A DNA stretch of 64,000 nucleotides from UBA6115 sp050953005 (GTDB taxonomy: Bacteria > Bacillota > Clostridia > Christensenellales > Aristaeellaceae). Positions within the stretch are counted from its first letter, which is position 1; the number at the start of each line of letters is the position of its first letter. The stretch is from NCBI GenBank assembly GCA_050953005.1, contig JBMNLV010000008.1:62001-126000 (forward strand). Direction: 5' to 3'. The notes below the pieces were generated by a model. The model was not told the DNA's origin and ran no database searches. It saw nothing but the letters and a program-made list of their open reading frames with translations. Below, piece by piece: positions 9,170 through 18,449 of the stretch. A program made the position numbers and the translations under genes.

Positions 9170-10618
9170 ATGAGCTATCAGGCAGAAAAAATCAGTGGAA
9201 ACCAGTATAAGATTTTGTTTACCGTCCCATCCGGTGAGTTTGACGCTGCGATGCAGCAATCCTACTTAAAAAACCGTGGCCGTATCAATGTGCCCGGCTT
9301 CAGGAAGGGTAAGGCGCCGCGGCGGTTGATTGAGAATATGTATGGCGAAGGCATATTTTATGACGACGCTTTTGAAATGATTTTTCCGGATTTGTATCAT
9401 CAGGCCGTTGATCAGGAAGATTTATTTCCTGTTGACCAGCCTGAGGTTCATGTGGATCAGATTGGCTCCGGCCAAGAGTTGGTGTTTTCCGTTACTGTTT
9501 ATGTCAAACCCGATGTCAGTTTGGGCGAGTACAAGGGGCTGACTGCGACGCGCCATCTTCACGCCATAGGCGAAGAAGAAATCGAGCACCGTATCAGCCA
9601 TGATATACAAAAGTTGACCACGTATGAAGATATTACTGACCGTGCGCTGCAGGAAGGTGATACTGCCAATATCAATTATTTGGGCAGCGTTGATGGCGTA
9701 GCTTTTGAAGGCGGCCAGGCTGACGGCCATGAGCTCACATTGGGATCAGGCGCTTTTATTCCGGGCTTTGAAGAACAGCTTGTCGGCATGAACATTGGTG
9801 ATGAGAAGACCATCACTGTCACTTTCCCCACACAATACCACTCACAGGAACTGGCAGGCAAGGAAGCCCAGTTCCATGTCAAGGTCAATTCAGCCAAGCA
9901 GGAAGTTAAGCCTGAAATGGATGACGAATTCGCGCGCGATGTATCAGAGCATCAAACCTATGAGGAATACCATGCGGCCATTGTCAAGGAATTGGAAGAG
10001 CGCAGGGATAAGAACGCTGAAACAGCAGTTGAGAACGAGCTGGTTCAAAAAGCTGTGGATGCGGCTGATTGCGATATTCCGCGCGCCATGGTAGAACGCC
10101 AGGTAGACCGCATGTTTATGAACATGAAAATGCGCATGCTTTATCAGGGCATCCGTATGGAAGACTACATGATGTATACTAATACCACTGAGGAAGACCT
10201 GCGTGGGCAGTTTGAAGATGACGCGCGCAATAACATCAAGACTGAACTGGTCACTGGAGCTATCGCCAAGCAGGAAGGCCTGGAAGTTGACCAGGAGGAA
10301 ATTGATGCTCAAATTGCCCGTTACGCAGCGGATTCTCATCAGGAGTTAGAAACCTACAAGGCTGGCTTGAACGAGAACCAGCTGGAAAACTTCAAGGATT
10401 TGGCTCTTTACCAGAAAGTAGTGGGTTTTATCAAGGACAATGCGGTTATTGATGTTCACACAAGTGAAGAAACAGATGAGACAATCGATGTACGCGAGGT
10501 CGTCGAGTCTGTGGCGCAGGCGCTGGACAGTGCGGAAGAGGCGGAGGACAACGGGGAGGAAAAGAATGCTGCTGCGCGCAAAAAAGAGAGTGATGAAGTC
10601 CGGTCTGAAGATAACTGA
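9170..10618 (+). CDS. tig: Trigger factor
   Basis: The ribosome-bound chaperone and peptidyl-prolyl isomerase, 482 residues. The ribosome-binding signature is seen as NVPGFRKGKAPRRLIE (about 41-56). The FKBP-type PPIase domain spans about 150-240 (GDTANINYLGSVDGVAFEGG, PGFEEQLVGM), and a helical C-terminal arm domain follows. The last 45 residues are very acidic and look disordered. The start ATG 9170 has AGGAGG at good distance. It opens the tig-clpP-clpX-lon order common in Firmicutes. Confidence 0.97.
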   Translation: MSYQAEKISGNQYKILFTVPSGEFDAAMQQSYLKNRGRINVPGFRKGKAPRRLIENMYGEGIFYDDAFEMIFPDLYHQAVDQEDLFPVDQPEVHVDQIGSGQELVFSVTVYVKPDVSLGEYKGLTATRHLHAIGEEEIEHRISHDIQKLTTYEDITDRALQEGDTANINYLGSVDGVAFEGGQADGHELTLGSGAFIPGFEEQLVGMNIGDEKTITVTFPTQYHSQELAGKEAQFHVKVNSAKQEVKPEMDDEFARDVSEHQTYEEYHAAIVKELEERRDKNAETAVENELVQKAVDAADCDIPRAMVERQVDRMFMNMKMRMLYQGIRMEDYMMYTNTTEEDLRGQFEDDARNNIKTELVTGAIAKQEGLEVDQEEIDAQIARYAADSHQELETYKAGLNENQLENFKDLALYQKVVGFIKDNAVIDVHTSEETDETIDVREVVESVAQALDSAEEAEDNGEEKNAAARKKESDEVRSEDN

Positions 10619-10774
10619 TGCTGATTCCGATTTTTACCGCGCTTTTGCACTGGGTTTTTACTGTCCTGGATGTGACGGCCAACTTCAACAGAGCTAAAGC
10701 TACACACTATTCTTCTTTCCTTGAAGGATTGCCTTAGATCAGTTAACCTTAATAACAGTACATTCGGAGGTACC

Positions 10775-11383
10775 ATGGCAGATTATTTGATTCCCTATGT
10801 GATTGAGCGTTCCGGCAATGCGGAGCGGTCGTATGATATATACTCCCGTCTGCTCAAGGATCGCATCATCTTCCTGTCCGGACCGATACATGACGGCATG
10901 GCGAATGCCGTTGTCGCGCAGTTGCTCTTCCTGGATATGGATAATCCCAATGCAGACATTAACCTGTACATCAACAGCCCCGGCGGATCAGTAACTGCGG
11001 GAATGGCTATTTATGATACCATGCAGTATGTAAAAGCCCCGGTACGTACGGTTTGCATTGGCATGGCTGCTTCCATGGGCGCTTTTTTGCTCATGGCTGG
11101 CGCGAAGGGCAAGCGCATGGCTCTGCCCAACAGTGAGGTAATGATCCACCAGCCCTCCGGCGGTGCGGAAGGTCAAGCAACTGATGTTACTATCCGCGCG
11201 GAATGGCTGCTGAAGACCAAGCACAAGATGAACCGTATGATGGCGGAGATGACCGGGCAGCCGCTGGAAAAAATCTCCAACGATGTAGAGCGTGATTTCT
11301 TCATGTCCGCACAGGACGCCAAGGCTTACGGCATTATCGATGAGATCTTTGAACCACGCAAGACGGGGGATGGCAATGGCTAA
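10775..11383 (+). CDS. clpP: ATP-dependent Clp protease proteolytic subunit
   Basis: The 202-residue serine peptidase forms the double-heptameric chamber of ClpXP. The catalytic triad is visible as S100 in GMAASMGA, H125 in MIHQP and D174 in VERDFF. NSPGGSV, the oxyanion region, is at 67-73. ATG 10775 follows CGGAGG; an upstream in-frame start at 10721 has no ribosome site. Its stop overlaps the clpX start, so the two are translationally coupled. Confidence 0.97.
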   Translation: MADYLIPYVIERSGNAERSYDIYSRLLKDRIIFLSGPIHDGMANAVVAQLLFLDMDNPNADINLYINSPGGSVTAGMAIYDTMQYVKAPVRTVCIGMAASMGAFLLMAGAKGKRMALPNSEVMIHQPSGGAEGQATDVTIRAEWLLKTKHKMNRMMAEMTGQPLEKISNDVERDFFMSAQDAKAYGIIDEIFEPRKTGDGNG

Positions 11384-12683
11384 AGAGCCTATGGATGGTC
11401 GCAAACCACCGCGTTGCAGCTTTTGTGGTAAATCCCAAAATGAGGTCAAACAGCTTATTGCGGGACCGAATGCTTTTATTTGCGATGAGTGTGTGGAACT
11501 GTGTGGCGAGGTTATTCAGGAGAACAAACCCCGCAGGATACAGCCAGGGGAACTTCCCAGGCTGATGCCTCCGGCTGAGATAAAAAAAACGCTGGATGAG
11601 TATGTGATTGGACAGGAGCGGGTCAAGCGCGCCTTGTGTGTTGCTGTTTACAACCATTATAAGCGTATCCGTTCCAATGCCTCTAAACAGCCGGATGTCG
11701 AATTGCAAAAGTCCAATGTCCTGCTGGTTGGGCAAACCGGTACAGGCAAGACCTACCTTGCTCAAACCCTTGCGCGGATACTGAAGGTACCCTTTGCAAT
11801 TGCGGACGCGACATCCCTTACCGAAGCCGGCTATGTTGGCGAGGATGTAGAGAACATCCTCTTGCGATTGATTCAGGCGGCCGGTGGAAATATCCAGGCT
11901 GCTGAGCAAGGCATCATTTACCTGGATGAGGTGGACAAAATCGCCCGCAAGAGTGAAAATGTTTCCATTACCCGCGATGTATCCGGCGAAGGGGTACAGC
12001 AAGCCTTGCTGAAGATTCTGGAAGGCACTGTAGCCAACGTTCCCCCTCAAGGTGGGCGCAAGCATCCACAGCAGGAAACCATCCCGATTGACACCTCTAA
12101 CATTCTCTTTATTTGCGGCGGCGCTTTTGACGGGCTGGAGAACATCATTGCCAGCCGGACTGGCAGCAGGGCTGTTGGTTTTGGCGCCCCTGATGCCGAT
12201 GCTGAGGAGAAGCGTGTTGGAAAGCTGCTTTCCCAGATGCGCGCAGAGGATTTGGTAAAGTATGGCCTGATTCCTGAACTGGTAGGCCGGATGCCGGTCA
12301 TGCTGTCACTGGACACCTTGGATGAGGATGCGCTTGTACGTATTCTTACAGAACCCAGGAACGCCTTGATCAAGCAATATCAATACTTGTTTGAATTGGA
12401 CGGCGCAAAGCTGGAGTTTGATGAAGACGCCCTGTGGGTCATTGCCAAACTGGCGGTGGAACGTAAAACAGGTGCCCGTGGGCTGCGATCCATTCTGGAA
12501 GCTGCTCTGATGGATACCATGTTTGAATTGCCCGGTTCTCCTGATGTTATCTCCTGTACTGTTACCCGCGATACAGTTGTGAATGGCGCCTCCCCCTTGA
12601 TTGTCAAGGAGTCAAAAAGCCAGTCCGCCGCCGGCAAGAAAGCTTCCAGACTGACCAAACCACAGCAATCTGACGCATCCTAA
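11376..12683 (+). CDS. clpX: ATP-dependent Clp protease ATP-binding subunit ClpX
   Basis: The AAA+ unfoldase partner of ClpP, 435 residues. The N-terminal four-cysteine zinc domain (CSFC ... CDEC, residues 14-46) binds adaptors and substrates. Walker A is GQTGTGKT (about 118-125), the pore loop GYVGED is near 152, and Walker B is IIYLDEVDKI. Start chosen at ATG 11376, overlapping the clpP stop; ATG 11370 two codons upstream is equally possible, with GGGGG just before both. Confidence 0.97.
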   Translation: MAKEPMDGRKPPRCSFCGKSQNEVKQLIAGPNAFICDECVELCGEVIQENKPRRIQPGELPRLMPPAEIKKTLDEYVIGQERVKRALCVAVYNHYKRIRSNASKQPDVELQKSNVLLVGQTGTGKTYLAQTLARILKVPFAIADATSLTEAGYVGEDVENILLRLIQAAGGNIQAAEQGIIYLDEVDKIARKSENVSITRDVSGEGVQQALLKILEGTVANVPPQGGRKHPQQETIPIDTSNILFICGGAFDGLENIIASRTGSRAVGFGAPDADAEEKRVGKLLSQMRAEDLVKYGLIPELVGRMPVMLSLDTLDEDALVRILTEPRNALIKQYQYLFELDGAKLEFDEDALWVIAKLAVERKTGARGLRSILEAALMDTMFELPGSPDVISCTVTRDTVVNGASPLIVKESKSQSAAGKKASRLTKPQQSDAS

Positions 12684-12690
12684 GCGCCTG

Positions 12691-12772
12691 GCCTCTTCCC
12701 GATACGGTTGCATTGGACAGCGGTGTTTGTGATATGCTAACAGCGCCCCGGTGTAATACTTTGGGAAGAGGC
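12691..12772 (+). other. Long-range inverted repeat in the clpX-lon gap
   Basis: GCCTCTTCCC (12691-12700) and its exact complement GGGAAGAGGC (12763-12772) enclose 62 bases and end 21 bases before the lon start codon. The loop contains a TATGCT box that could be a -10 element. It could be an RNA leader structure, a looped operator pair or a weak terminator. Confidence 0.45.
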
Positions 12773-12793
12773 GTCTTTAAAAAGGAGAAATAC

Positions 12794-15145
12794 ATGTCTG
12801 ACATCTCTGCAATTAAGAGCATCAATTTTTTGCCGCTGCGCGGTACCATGGTGTTTCCGCATACTGTAATGCATATTGATGTCGCCCGGCCCAAAAGCAT
12901 TGCGTCGGTATACGCCGCTATGGAAGATGACCAGCGGATTTTTCTGGTTACACAAAACAATGATGAAATGGATGATCCGGGTTTTGGGGATCTTCTCACG
13001 GCCGGAACCATCGCGCGCATCACGCAGGTGTTGTTGCATCAGCCCGGCAATGGATTGCGCGTATTGATAGAGGGTGAAAACAGAGCTCGGCTTCTTAATG
13101 TCGAGAATGATGAAGAACGTTGGATTGCTACCGTGGCTCCGCTTGTGTCCGCCGCTCGGCAGGAGGATGAGGAAACTATCAAGGCCTTGATCCGCCTTGC
13201 TAAAGAAACCCTTGACAGTTTTGCTGAGGCAGGCAACCGTGTCAGTGAGGATTTGATTCGTTCCATCAAACGCATCGCTGATCCGGATGAAATGGTGGAT
13301 GTTATCGCCGCCAACCTGCTCAGCGACCAGAATGAGCGTCGGCAGTTACTGCTTGCTGATTCGCTCAAGGAGCGCTTGGAACTGGTATGCGAGTTCTTAG
13401 CCCGCGAAGTGCGAAACGCCAACATTGATCGCATTGTGCAGATGCGAATCCGTGTTCAGGTGGAACGTTCCCAGCGCGAGTATTACCTGCGTGAGCAAAT
13501 GAAGGCCATCCAGGACGAGCTGGGCGAGGGTGATGATGACGATGTAGAGGAAATGCGCAAGAAGCTGGCGCTGATTCCCTTAAACGAGGAAGCGCGTGAA
13601 AAAGCGGACAAGGAGCTTGATCGCCTGTCGCGCATGATGCCGGGCAGCCCGGAATCCACTGTGTCTGAAAATTACCTTGATTGGTTGCTGGAACTGCCCT
13701 GGGGAAAGTACTCCAAGGATCAGCTTTCCCTGCCCCGCGCCAGGCGCATACTGGATAAAGATCACTACGGCATGGAGAAAGTTAAGGAACGCATCATAGA
13801 GTACCTTGCCATCCTGGCGATGCGCCACAAGGAGGAAGGCGAGGTAGTGCCCAAGGGACCCATCCTGTGTTTTGTTGGTCCGCCTGGTGTAGGGAAAACC
13901 TCCATTGTGCGCGCCATCGCCAGCGCGTTGGGTCGCAAGTTTGTTAAGCTATCTTTGGGCGGCATACGTGATGAGGCTGAAATCTATGGTCATCGCCGTA
14001 CCTACATTGGATCTATCCCCGGGCATATCATCAGTGGTATCAAACGGGCAGGTACGATGAATCCGGTCTTTCTGTTTGATGAGATAGACAAGATGTCAAG
14101 CGACTACCGCGGTGATCCGGCCAGTGCCATGCTGGAGGTGCTTGATTCCGAACAGAACTTCGCTTTCCGTGATCATTATCTGGATGTTCCCTTTGACCTT
14201 TCACGCGTTCTGTTTATCACTACTGCCAATACCCGCGACACTATCCCGCCGGCGCTCCTGGACCGGATGGAGATTATAGAGGTGTCCAGCTACACTGAGG
14301 AAGAAAAATTACAAATTGCGAAAAAGCATCTGCTGCGCCGCCAGATAGTTGAAAACGGTCTTAAACCCGGCAGTGTCAAAATGGGTGTGGCAGCCATCCG
14401 TGAGGTGATTGAGAACTATACCCGTGAGGCAGGTGTCCGCAGCTTGACGCGTACCCTGGCCAAGGTTGTGCGCAAGGCAGCGGTTTATCTGCTTGATACT
14501 GGTGAAAAGACAATTACCATCAAGCCCAATATGATAGAAGAATTTTTAGGCCCGCCGCGCTATTTGCGCGAGCATCCGGACAAGGTGCCTTTACAGGGAG
14601 TGGTCATCGGATTGGCTTATACTGAAGTAGGTGGTGAACTGCTCAAGGTGGAGTGCGCCGTCATGCCTGGCAGCGGCAAGCTTTCTCTGACCGGCCATCT
14701 GGGTGATGTGATGAAAGAAAGCGGACAGGCGGCGCTGTCTTGGGTACGGGCTAACAGCAGTCAGTATGATTTGCCACATGACTTCTATAACAAGATGGAT
14801 ATCCATATTCATGTGCCCGAGGGAGCTGTGCCTAAGGATGGTCCCTCCGCCGGCATTACGATGACCGTGGCAATGGTATCTGCGCTGAGTGGCAGGAAAG
14901 TGCGCCAGGACCTTGCGATGACAGGTGAAATAACCTTGGGCGGCCGTGTGCTGGCCATTGGTGGTGTCAAAGAAAAATTGCTGGCTGCATATCGGGCCGG
15001 TATTAAAACCTTGGCTTTGCCTGTAGAAAACAAAAAGGATGTCAGCGAGCTTCCCGGATATATCCGCGATTTCTTTGATATTCATTATGTTGCTGACGCG
15101 CACTCGGTTCTGGGTTTGGCATTGGTGAAAGATGATGGAGATTAA
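12794..15145 (+). CDS. lon: ATP-dependent protease Lon
   Basis: A 783-residue Lon (LonA type). The N-terminal substrate-binding domain (FLPLRGTMVFPHTVMHIDV) is followed by a coiled region, the AAA+ module with Walker A GPPGVGKTS (about 362-370) and DEIDKM, and the C-terminal protease domain. The catalytic serine is in DGPSAG (near 684) and the lysine is in GGVKEKLLAA (near 727). ATG 12794 follows AAGGAG. The last 14 bases overlap engB. No CIRCE-type operator was seen upstream. Confidence 0.97.
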   Translation: MSDISAIKSINFLPLRGTMVFPHTVMHIDVARPKSIASVYAAMEDDQRIFLVTQNNDEMDDPGFGDLLTAGTIARITQVLLHQPGNGLRVLIEGENRARLLNVENDEERWIATVAPLVSAARQEDEETIKALIRLAKETLDSFAEAGNRVSEDLIRSIKRIADPDEMVDVIAANLLSDQNERRQLLLADSLKERLELVCEFLAREVRNANIDRIVQMRIRVQVERSQREYYLREQMKAIQDELGEGDDDDVEEMRKKLALIPLNEEAREKADKELDRLSRMMPGSPESTVSENYLDWLLELPWGKYSKDQLSLPRARRILDKDHYGMEKVKERIIEYLAILAMRHKEEGEVVPKGPILCFVGPPGVGKTSIVRAIASALGRKFVKLSLGGIRDEAEIYGHRRTYIGSIPGHIISGIKRAGTMNPVFLFDEIDKMSSDYRGDPASAMLEVLDSEQNFAFRDHYLDVPFDLSRVLFITTANTRDTIPPALLDRMEIIEVSSYTEEEKLQIAKKHLLRRQIVENGLKPGSVKMGVAAIREVIENYTREAGVRSLTRTLAKVVRKAAVYLLDTGEKTITIKPNMIEEFLGPPRYLREHPDKVPLQGVVIGLAYTEVGGELLKVECAVMPGSGKLSLTGHLGDVMKESGQAALSWVRANSSQYDLPHDFYNKMDIHIHVPEGAVPKDGPSAGITMTVAMVSALSGRKVRQDLAMTGEITLGGRVLAIGGVKEKLLAAYRAGIKTLALPVENKKDVSELPGYIRDFFDIHYVADAHSVLGLALVKDDGD

Positions 15146-15719
15146 GTCGGCTGTTTTTGTCGTCAGTCTGCCCAGGTATGGTAAGTTTCCGGGCAGGGAT
15201 CTGCCGCAAATTGCGGTTGCCGGGCGCAGCAATGTCGGGAAAAGCAGCCTGATTAACAGCTTGTGCCGTATGCGCGGGCTGGCGAAGACCAGCGCTACTC
15301 CAGGGAAAACCCGCTTGATCAATGTCTTTCTTATCAATAACTCCTTTCATTTGATCGATCTGCCCGGCTATGGTTACGCCAAGGTATCCAGAAAAGAACA
15401 GCAAAGCTGGGGACGGATGATGGATGATTATTTCAGACAGGCAGAATCGCTCAAGACAGTGCTTCATCTGGTCGATATTCGCCATGCGCCCAGCCAGGGG
15501 GACAGGCAGATGAATGCTTTCCTTTATGCCAACGGACTGGATTTTATTCTGGCTGCAACCAAATCAGATAAGCTTTCACGTGCGCAGCGTGGCAAAATGC
15601 TGCCGGTGATTGCGCGCGATATGGCCGTTCAGCCCTGGGATATCATTCCATATTCCTCGCAAACCGGCGAGGGGCGTGACCAACTGCTTACCCGGCTTGA
15701 GAAATCGCTGGAGGCATGA
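15132..15719 (+). CDS. engB: Ribosome biogenesis GTPase EngB (YihA/YsxC)
   Basis: The 195-residue GTPase acts in assembly of the large ribosomal subunit and cell division. G1 is GRSNVGKSS (about 32-40), G2 is in SATPGKTR, G3 is DLPGYGYA and G4 is TKSDK. Length is normal. It overlaps lon by 14 bases, the usual lon-engB order in Firmicutes. Start at ATG 15132 or at the adjacent ATG 15135. Confidence 0.95.
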   Translation: MMEIKSAVFVVSLPRYGKFPGRDLPQIAVAGRSNVGKSSLINSLCRMRGLAKTSATPGKTRLINVFLINNSFHLIDLPGYGYAKVSRKEQQSWGRMMDDYFRQAESLKTVLHLVDIRHAPSQGDRQMNAFLYANGLDFILAATKSDKLSRAQRGKMLPVIARDMAVQPWDIIPYSSQTGEGRDQLLTRLEKSLEA

Positions 15720-15790
15720 ATTCCATCAACCGGTCTCAAGTGAGATAAACAAGCCGGTATATAGGGCCGTATCGTGTTTGATTGCCAGCA

Positions 15791-15800
15791 CACAGCTGTG
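15791..15800. other. Perfect 10-bp palindrome CACAGCTGTG
   Basis: It lies 44 bases before the start of the GNAT-like gene and just upstream of a TATACT box (15805-15810). The position suits an operator, but no protein can be named. Confidence 0.3.
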
Positions 15801-15843
15801 ATGATATACTTTCCATAAGAAAAAACCAGCGGGGGTGACCATC

Positions 15844-16971
15844 ATGATTCATGTAGAAATCATCAAGCCAAATAAGAAGGACTTGAGGCCATTTATCCAG
15901 CTGCCTTTTGATATTTACAAAAATGACAAGAACTGGGCACCACCCGGCAGACAGGATTTATTGCGTTCCCTGACCGGGAAGGACAATGAATTTTTTACCA
16001 GCGGCATCCAGCGCTATTTTCTGGCTTATGATGATGAAACACCGGTCGCGCGCGTGCTGGCCGGAGTTGATTTGCGCCTGTCCACTCGTGTGGGGGAGAC
16101 GAGCGGTTACATCAGCTTGTTAGAATCCTATGATAATTATGAATATGGCCGGGCGGTTTTGGAAGCTGCCATGCGTTTCCTTCGTGAGCATGGTGTAGTC
16201 ATCGTTTTCGGCCCTGTCGCTCCGCGTTATGATTTGCTTAATCGCGGTGTGCTGGTGGATGGTTTTGACGGTCCGCCAGTCATGCAAAACGCTTACAACA
16301 CACCGGCGATTCCTCAGATTCTGGAAAAGTTCGGCTTCAAAAAATGGCGTGATTATCTTGCCTATGATATCCCTGTGGGCAGCATTCCTGTTGACCGTAT
16401 CCTGCCGATGGCCAGCCGCATCCGTGAACGCTTTGGTTTTCGGATTGAGCAGGTGGATTTTACGCGCTCCAACCTGATTCGTGTTGCCCAGGATTTATCT
16501 GCAGTCATCAGTGAAGCGACCCCTGATGAGGCAGGCAGTTACCTGCCCACGCCGGAGGATTTGTTGCAGCTGTTTAAGCGCATCAAACCCTGGCTGCGCA
16601 ACCAGACCGCTGTCATGGCTTATGCCGGCAGGCGTCCTATCGGCGCAGTGATTGGCTTTTTGGATGCTACCCCCTCGTTGATTGGCACTAACGGCCGCCG
16701 TACACCCATCAACTGGGTCCGCCGCAAGGCGAGAACCCGGAAGACTACCGTTGTCCGCTGTCCTATCCAGTATGTTATTCCGGAATTCCAAAACAAAGCG
16801 GTCAATATCGTGATGCTGGCGGAAGCTGTCAAAGGCGCAAAGGCGCTGGGCATCACCCGGATCGAAGGATCTCTTGTTGACGAAACACACATGGTTTCCA
16901 TTAACAATACACAAACTGCAGGGGGCAAATTATATCGGCGTTACCGTGTGTACAGTTTTCGACTGGCTTGA
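15844..16971 (+). CDS. GNAT-like acetyltransferase family protein (YghO type)
   Basis: A 375-residue protein beginning with MIHVEIIKPNKKDLRPFIQ and then LPFDIYKNDKNWAPP. This opening is typical of a group of large GNAT-fold proteins related to YghO (recalled from family knowledge, not searched). The middle has FFTSGIQRYFLAYDDETPVARVLAG, which fits GNAT strands, and the C-terminal part has a second acetyltransferase-like region (VIPEFQNKAVNIVMLAEAVKGAK). Substrate unknown. ATG 15844 was chosen over GTG 15835 because GGGGGTG stands six bases before it. It appears to be a single-gene unit. Confidence 0.7.
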   Translation: MIHVEIIKPNKKDLRPFIQLPFDIYKNDKNWAPPGRQDLLRSLTGKDNEFFTSGIQRYFLAYDDETPVARVLAGVDLRLSTRVGETSGYISLLESYDNYEYGRAVLEAAMRFLREHGVVIVFGPVAPRYDLLNRGVLVDGFDGPPVMQNAYNTPAIPQILEKFGFKKWRDYLAYDIPVGSIPVDRILPMASRIRERFGFRIEQVDFTRSNLIRVAQDLSAVISEATPDEAGSYLPTPEDLLQLFKRIKPWLRNQTAVMAYAGRRPIGAVIGFLDATPSLIGTNGRRTPINWVRRKARTRKTTVVRCPIQYVIPEFQNKAVNIVMLAEAVKGAKALGITRIEGSLVDETHMVSINNTQTAGGKLYRRYRVYSFRLA

Positions 16972-17074
16972 TATAGCAATAGTAATATGACCCAAGGGTA
17001 ATTTCATGGTTGATTCTTGATTCTTTCAAGCACTCTTTCAATATATAAAACACGTAGAGCGTCTGACTTGATTC

Positions 17075-17104
17075 TTGTATGTAGCTTTCCTTTTATGGTA
17101 AGAT
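17075..17104 (+). promoter_or_regulatory. Candidate promoter for plsX
   Basis: TTGTAT (17075-17080) and TAAGAT (17099-17104) are 18 bases apart and lie 26 bases before the plsX start. No FapR-type operator was recognised. Confidence 0.4.
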
Positions 17105-17130
17105 ACAACATCTTTTGTATGGAGGTTGGG

Positions 17131-18132
17131 ATGATCAGGATTGTACTGGATGCGATGGGCGGTGACCATGCGCCGAAAGCCCTCTGTGAAGGCGCGTTGC
17201 TTGCCTTACGGGCAGATCCGGAACTGTCCATTGTCCTGGCGGGCGTACCGGCACAGATTCAACCGTATATCAAGGACACGGAGGATTTGCGTGACCGTCT
17301 GAGCGTTCTTGACGCAAGTGACATTATCACCAACAATGAATCCGCTGCGCTGGCTATCCGGCAAAAGAAAAACAGTGCGGTAGTACGCGGTATGCTGATG
17401 GTGCGCGAAGGGGAAGCCGACGGCTTTGTATCAGCCGGTTCCACAGGGGCTGTACTGGTGGGAGGGATGTTGCGTCTGGGGCGTATTCCAGGCATAGAAC
17501 GGCCTGCGCTGGCACCCATGCTGCCTGGCAGAGCGGGAAATTTTCTATTGATTGATTGTGGCGCCAACGTGGATAGCAAGCCCGAGTATCTTGCCCAGTT
17601 TGGATTAATGGGTGATGCCTATATGCGTAAGGCGCAGGGGCTGGCAAAGCCCAGGGTAGGTTTGGCCAATATTGGCGCGGAGGAAGAAAAGGGCAGCGCG
17701 CTGTACATCGCGGCACACCAGCTGCTCAAGAAGGAGGCTATCCACTTTGTCGGCAATGTGGAGGCCCGGTACATCCCGGCCAACCAGGCCGATGTTATTG
17801 TGTGTGATGGGTTTGACGGCAACATCATTCTCAAGTACACTGAGGGTGTAGCCCAGGCGCTGATGAGCATCATCAAGCGCGAGCTGATGGCTGACACCCG
17901 TTCCAAGCTGGGCGCCTTGCTGGCAAAGCCCGCTTTCTTACGCGTGCGCAAGCAAATGGATTACACTGAGGTTGGCGGCGCGCCGCTTCTGGGTGTTCAG
18001 GGCACAGTGGTCAAGGCGCATGGATCCAGCAATGCAAAAGCCATCCATAACGCCATTCGGCAGGCTGCGCTCATGATTCGTTCGGGCGTGACCCAAGCTA
18101 TTGAACAAAAACTCGGACAACAATCTGTATAA
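17131..18132 (+). CDS. plsX: Phosphate acyltransferase PlsX
   Basis: The 333-residue enzyme makes acyl-phosphate from acyl-ACP, the first step of the PlsX/PlsY route to lysophosphatidic acid. The start MIRIVLDAMGGDHAP, FVSAGSTGAVL, the IDCGANVDSKPEYL region and CDGFDGNIILK are diagnostic. ATG 17131 was chosen because GGAGG precedes it by five bases; the frame is open further upstream. It is followed by acpP after 12 bases, so the acyl donor carrier is made from the same transcript. Confidence 0.96.
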   Translation: MIRIVLDAMGGDHAPKALCEGALLALRADPELSIVLAGVPAQIQPYIKDTEDLRDRLSVLDASDIITNNESAALAIRQKKNSAVVRGMLMVREGEADGFVSAGSTGAVLVGGMLRLGRIPGIERPALAPMLPGRAGNFLLIDCGANVDSKPEYLAQFGLMGDAYMRKAQGLAKPRVGLANIGAEEEKGSALYIAAHQLLKKEAIHFVGNVEARYIPANQADVIVCDGFDGNIILKYTEGVAQALMSIIKRELMADTRSKLGALLAKPAFLRVRKQMDYTEVGGAPLLGVQGTVVKAHGSSNAKAIHNAIRQAALMIRSGVTQAIEQKLGQQSV

Positions 18133-18144
18133 CGGAGGATTACC

Positions 18145-18375
18145 ATGGTATTTGAACAGGTCGCAGCTCTGATTGCCAATCAACTCAAAATGCCCCCGGA
18201 AATAGTGACCCGGGACGCCCGCTTAGTCGAAGACCTGGGCGCTGACAGCGCCAATGTGATGGTGCTGATCATGGACTTGGAAGATCGCTTCAACCTGCAG
18301 GTTGAGGACAGCGCGATCACTACGCTGAAAACCGTCGGCGACGTCGCGGATTACATCCAAGCGCGCCAGGCGTGA
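18145..18375 (+). CDS. acpP: Acyl carrier protein
   Basis: A 76-residue carrier with the phosphopantetheine attachment site at S35 in DLGADSANVMVLIMDLE. The four-helix ACP pattern and acidic helix II are clear. It directly follows plsX with its own GGAGG site. A strong terminator sits 15 bases after the stop codon, so this two-gene unit ends here. Confidence 0.95.
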   Translation: MVFEQVAALIANQLKMPPEIVTRDARLVEDLGADSANVMVLIMDLEDRFNLQVEDSAITTLKTVGDVADYIQARQA

Positions 18376-18389
18376 CCAAAGGGAAACCC

Positions 18390-18422
18390 GGGCTGCCGCA
18401 GACGGGAGCGGCAGCCCTTTTT
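18390..18422 (+). terminator. Strong rho-independent terminator after acpP
   Basis: Perfect 10-base GC-rich arms, GGGCTGCCGC (18390-18399) and GCGGCAGCCC (18408-18417), enclose an 8-base loop and are followed by five T. It separates plsX-acpP from rnc-smc and argues against starting rnc at the upstream GTG (18372). Confidence 0.9.
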
Positions 18423-18449
18423 CATGAAAGTAGCGGACACAAGCGACTG

